A DNA stretch of 7,889 bases from Desulfobacterales bacterium (GTDB taxonomy: Bacteria > Desulfobacterota > Desulfobacteria > Desulfobacterales > JAFDCJ01). The position numbers were made by a program, and so were the translations under genes. Shown one piece after another: positions 5,654 through 7,889 of the stretch. The notes below the pieces were generated by a model. It was not told the DNA's origin. It did no database searches and saw only the letters and a program-made list of their open reading frames with translations. The DNA is taken from positions 5,288,637 through 5,296,525 of the forward strand of contig CP070771.1 of NCBI GenBank assembly GCA_020345785.1, read 5' to 3'. Every line of letters begins with the position of its first letter. Position 1 is the first letter of the stretch.

Positions 5654-5781
5654 CCACCTGCGAAGCAGGTGGCTTGAATTTTCGGCCATAGGTCGAAAAG
5701 GCAAAAGGACGATAGTACTTTTATCGTTGAACTTGTCCGCCGGCGGACCGCGGCCGGATGCGCAGTCCCGCCGGGGCGGGA
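5654..5781. repeat. Array of five consecutive hairpins
   Basis: Five palindromes follow each other: 5654-5672 (CCACCTGC with GCAGGTGG, 3-nt loop), 5679-5699 (TTTTCGGCC with GGTCGAAAA, one G-T pair, loop ATA), 5709-5727 (ACGATA with TATCGT, 7-nt loop), 5735-5748 (a perfect 14-bp GC-rich palindrome) and 5766-5781 (TCCCGCC with GGCGGGA). Gaps between them are 6 to 17 nt. The sequences differ, so they are not copies of one unit. The array lies between the retropepsin-like gene and the PAP2 gene, about 40 nt ahead of the preferred PAP2 start. No T-run follows any stem. Confidence 0.65.
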
Positions 5782-5869
5782 TTTGTTCGGCAAGAATTAA
5801 ATGAAGGGTCGGGGAGTTCTTTAGAGCTGACGCGCTGCGTGAATAATCGCCACAGAGACCGCCTGAACT

Positions 5870-5911
5870 CGACCATAAATATTCAATCTAGGATCTTCAA
5901 TATTCAATTGA
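5870..5911. repeat. Degenerate 7-bp tandem repeat (CAATATT type)
   Basis: Six in-phase heptads start at 5870, 5877, 5884, 5891, 5898 and 5905. The best unit is CAATATT (5898), with relatives AAATATT (5877) and GGATCTT (5891); the others are more diverged. The block lies 14 bp beyond the stop of the retropepsin-like gene. The remaining stretch 5782-5869 holds nothing I can name. Confidence 0.5.
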
Positions 5912-5925
5912 TAGGCACCTCCCCT

Positions 5926-6753
5926 TCAATTATCAGAGGCCTCCTCATCTGCAGAAGGCTGCACAGCTGCAGCGGCCTCCTCAACTGCGGAGGAATCCAC
6001 AACCGGCGGTTGCCATCGAATCACCTGATTCTGGTAATCGATGGTGTACTGCACGTTTCTTAAAAAATTCATCCCTAATAGGCCGCTGTATGATACGTCC
6101 TCCCCTTCATGGTTGATAATGAGCACGTCGGCTTTTTGCATTTCAAACGGGCCGACTTTAAATGAACTGATCTGACCGGTTTCAATGTAAATATTCTGGC
6201 CGCCGGCCACCTGGGCAAGCCCCTTTCTCAACGCAATGATGTTTAGCTGCGTGGCAACTTCACGATGCAAAACAAGGTGCGACGCGCCGGTGTCCAACAG
6301 CAATTGCACAGCCACTTCGATCCCGTTATTGACCAAAGTTACCGGAACCAGGATACGGTTGCCTTCCACGACTACCCGGGTCTGCATATTTTCCATCAAT
6401 TTTTGTTTGGCTTCCTTCGCCTGTCTGCTTCTTTCTTCTTCCTCGGCCTGCTGCATCTCCTGCAGCTGGGCATTCGTCTGAAGCTGCTGTTCTTGCTCAT
6501 GCTGCTCTATGCGCTGGCGCTCTTTTTCCAATGCCCTGGACCTCTCTTCTTCCGGAAGATAATCATACTTCTCCCGATATACCTCGATTTGTTTCCGATA
6601 TTCCTCGGGTATTTTGGTAAGATCATCGACATAGAAAATCCGGCCTTGCTTGTCGACATACTTGTAAAATTCCGCCCGCAAATTCATCGGCCAATAAAAA
6701 CACCAACCCACAACCACAGTAAAGATGATTATTAATTTTAAATACTTATACAT
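5926..6753 (-). CDS. DUF4124 and retropepsin-like aspartic protease protein, exported
   Basis: This is a 275-residue protein with four parts. Residues 1-27 form a signal peptide or membrane anchor (MYKYLKLIIIFTVVVGW, ending near LRA). Residues 28-52 match the start of DUF4124 (FYKYVDKQGRIFYVDD), a small domain common in exported proteobacterial proteins. Residues about 60-125 are a Glu/Gln/Arg-rich coiled coil. Residues 126-250 form a single retropepsin-type domain (clan AA): the catalytic motif LLLDTGASHLVL at 151-162 and a GLLGMNFL signature at 224-231. One DTGA copy means the active enzyme should be a homodimer, which the coiled coil could promote. The tail (251-275) is Ala/Glu-rich and low in complexity. 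It probably acts in the periplasm; the substrate is unknown. The start ATG 6753 has only an A-rich, weak ribosome binding site. It lies 145 bp downstream of the acyltransferase gene. Confidence 0.88.
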   Translation of the reverse strand: MYKYLKLIIIFTVVVGWCFYWPMNLRAEFYKYVDKQGRIFYVDDLTKIPEEYRKQIEVYREKYDYLPEEERSRALEKERQRIEQHEQEQQLQTNAQLQEMQQAEEEERSRQAKEAKQKLMENMQTRVVVEGNRILVPVTLVNNGIEVAVQLLLDTGASHLVLHREVATQLNIIALRKGLAQVAGGQNIYIETGQISSFKVGPFEMQKADVLIINHEGEDVSYSGLLGMNFLRNVQYTIDYQNQVIRWQPPVVDSSAVEEAAAAVQPSADEEASDN

Positions 6754-6805
6754 TGTTCTTTTATTTTAAAATTTAACTTTTTTTATTCCTAATCGTTTTG
6801 ATTAA

Positions 6806-6831
6806 AACTCCACCAAACATCATTCGGAGTT
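6806..6831 (-). terminator. Weak terminator-like stem after acyltransferase gene
   Basis: On the minus strand AACTCC (6831-6826) pairs with GGAGTT (6811-6806) across a 14-nt loop, with four T in a row at the end of the stem. The stem is short and the T-run poor, so it may not work as an intrinsic terminator. The rest of 6754-6898 is A/T-rich; it may contain the promoter of the retropepsin-like gene, but I cannot assign its boxes. Confidence 0.2.
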
Positions 6832-6898
6832 ATTTCTGACAACCTGGCTTCGAACGCCGTGGATGAGATTTGCGTGCAAAATTCAGGTATTCGGTCCA

Positions 6899-7889
6899 TT
6901 ATCGATTTCGACCAGCCGGCATCCAGTGAACAATTGAGTTGGCGTAGTAGGAAATCACATCATATTCTTCGGGGACTGCCCTGTAAATCCCATCGGATTC
7001 CACGACCAACCGTCTTAATTTTAGCATGTTTAAGGCGTTTAGAATAGTGTGAACTCGGCTCGCGGTATCGCCATACACCGGTGCGCCTCGTGACTCGAGC
7101 TGTTGCATGAGCCGGTTGGTTTGAGACTCGACCTCGAAAGCAGTCAGACCCTTGCGTTCGCTCGCTTTCATTACAGTTGCCACCAGCGGAATCGGCAAAA
7201 TCGGAAGCGTCTTTTTTATGGCGCCCATGAGTTGATCGGCAAGCTTTGCGATTTCCTGGAATCTCCGGCTGCGCTCCATCCGGCTAAAATCGATATTGCC
7301 TTTCGTGCAGTAGGCTCGCATCGAAAGCGGCGGGCCGAAATTGACGCAGGCATACCCGAAGCGCTGCCACCGGCTCAGAATCATCAAAATCAGGCTGCGC
7401 CGGATAAATCGCAGGGTTGTCCTGACCGCAAACCACATGCTGCGTCTTGGGGCTTCCTCATTCAGCGTTAAAAGCAGACTGCGGTCTTCCACCGTGCGGT
7501 CGTAATTGATGCCGACCGGAATAAAGACGATATCGCGATCCGTTTGGGGTTGATAATTGCGCAGCATGTAGTCCAAGACTCCCAGTTTCGGCTGCTGCAG
7601 CAGGCCATCCCGGCTGAGTCCGCCTTCGGGGAACACCGCCTGGCAAACCCCTTCCTTGGTCGCCATGTGGATATAGCGCTCAAGCACCCGGCGGTACAGG
7701 GAGTTGCCCGATTTTCGTCGCACAAAATAGGCTCCCATGGCCCGAATCAGGGTCTGCAGCGGCCAGATTTTCGCCCATTCGCCCACGGCGTATGAAAGTG
7801 CGGTTTTTTCGGCTGCTAAAAACGATACCAGCAAATAGTCCATGTTGCTGCGATGATTCATGACAAAAACCACCGTAGAATCAGGCGAA
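6899..7889 (-). CDS. PlsB-like glycerolipid acyltransferase, N-terminus outside window
   Basis: The frame is open from the right edge to TAA at 6899 and gives 329 residues; the true start lies beyond the window, so the GTG at 7873 should not be taken as the start. The acyltransferase motifs occur in order (visible numbering): NHRSNMD at 11-17 with the catalytic HX4D, GAYFVRR at 52-58, FPEGGLSRDG at 86-95, and VFIPVGINYDR at 121-131. These resemble the glycerol-3-phosphate acyltransferase PlsB more than the shorter PlsC enzymes, for example HRS-MDYLL and the EGG-SR-G motif. The family transfers an acyl chain to glycerol-3-phosphate, or to a related acceptor, at the inner membrane. The part after motif I (about 315 residues) is shorter than in E. 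coli PlsB (about 500), so acceptor specificity is uncertain. The C-terminal YDVISYYANSIVHW segment also fits the GPAT group. Confidence 0.85.
   Translation of the reverse strand, partial: SPDSTVVFVMNHRSNMDYLLVSFLAAEKTALSYAVGEWAKIWPLQTLIRAMGAYFVRRKSGNSLYRRVLERYIHMATKEGVCQAVFPEGGLSRDGLLQQPKLGVLDYMLRNYQPQTDRDIVFIPVGINYDRTVEDRSLLLTLNEEAPRRSMWFAVRTTLRFIRRSLILMILSRWQRFGYACVNFGPPLSMRAYCTKGNIDFSRMERSRRFQEIAKLADQLMGAIKKTLPILPIPLVATVMKASERKGLTAFEVESQTNRLMQQLESRGAPVYGDTASRVHTILNALNMLKLRRLVVESDGIYRAVPEEYDVISYYANSIVHWMPAGRNR

Noticed and set aside
5613..5657. GTG start at 5657 for the PAP2 protein
   Set aside because: It lies in the arm of a perfect 8-bp hairpin and lacks a ribosome binding site; GTG 5612 has AAAGG 8 nt upstream and starts close to the conserved region.
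5758..6063. 101-codon plus-strand frame
   Set aside because: Half of it is antisense to the retropepsin-like gene and the rest crosses hairpins and a heptad repeat; no recognisable protein.
6265..6735. 156-codon plus-strand frame antisense to the retropepsin-like gene
   Set aside because: The Leu/Phe-rich translation is the complement of a Glu/Lys/Gln-rich coiled coil; the minus strand carries clear DUF4124 and DTGAS motifs.
7103..7471. 122-codon plus-strand frame antisense to the acyltransferase
   Set aside because: The minus-strand frame contains all acyltransferase motifs in order; the plus frame resembles nothing known.

Overview
The window is a chromosomal segment from a Gram-negative bacterium. 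The TAT-exported DUF362 protein, the DUF6599-type exported protein, the PlsB-like acyltransferase and the palindrome-rich, roughly 50% GC intergenic DNA together suggest a member of the Desulfobacterota (former Deltaproteobacteria). That placement is inference from gene content. I see no rRNA, tRNA, CRISPR array, phage gene or transposase.

Layout. (1) Positions 1-2134, minus strand: the N-terminal part of a TAT-signal DUF362 protein running off the left edge, a 519-bp non-coding stretch, and a DUF6599-like exported protein. (2) 2135-2373: a divergent promoter region. (3) 2374-3607, plus strand: an SDR-family protein whose catalytic Tyr and Lys are replaced, followed by a small metal-binding cupin. 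(4) 3608-3885: a convergent intergenic region with a large nested inverted repeat. (5) 3886-7889, minus strand, read right to left: a PlsB-like glycerolipid acyltransferase (5' end outside the window), a DUF4124/retropepsin-like periplasmic protein, a PAP2-family phosphatase, a DUF2784 membrane protein and a double-TM2 membrane protein. The last two overlap by 4 nt.

How the genes may work together. The right-hand block looks like an envelope and lipid cluster: an acyltransferase and a PAP2 phosphatase could act at opposite ends of phosphatidate metabolism, with small membrane proteins beside them. DUF362 and DUF6599 are both predicted to be exported and may share regulation, because GCATGC palindromes occur upstream of both genes and nowhere else in the window. 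SDR plus cupin looks like a small cytosolic unit of unknown substrate.

The most unusual content is non-coding. Degenerate tandem repeats with a 7- or 8-bp unit lie at or just beyond the 3' ends of most genes. The unit sequence changes from site to site but the period does not. There is also a run of five hairpins in 128 bp upstream of the PAP2 gene, a well-formed three-stem structure in the DUF362 leader, and four GCATGC palindromes within 120 bp.
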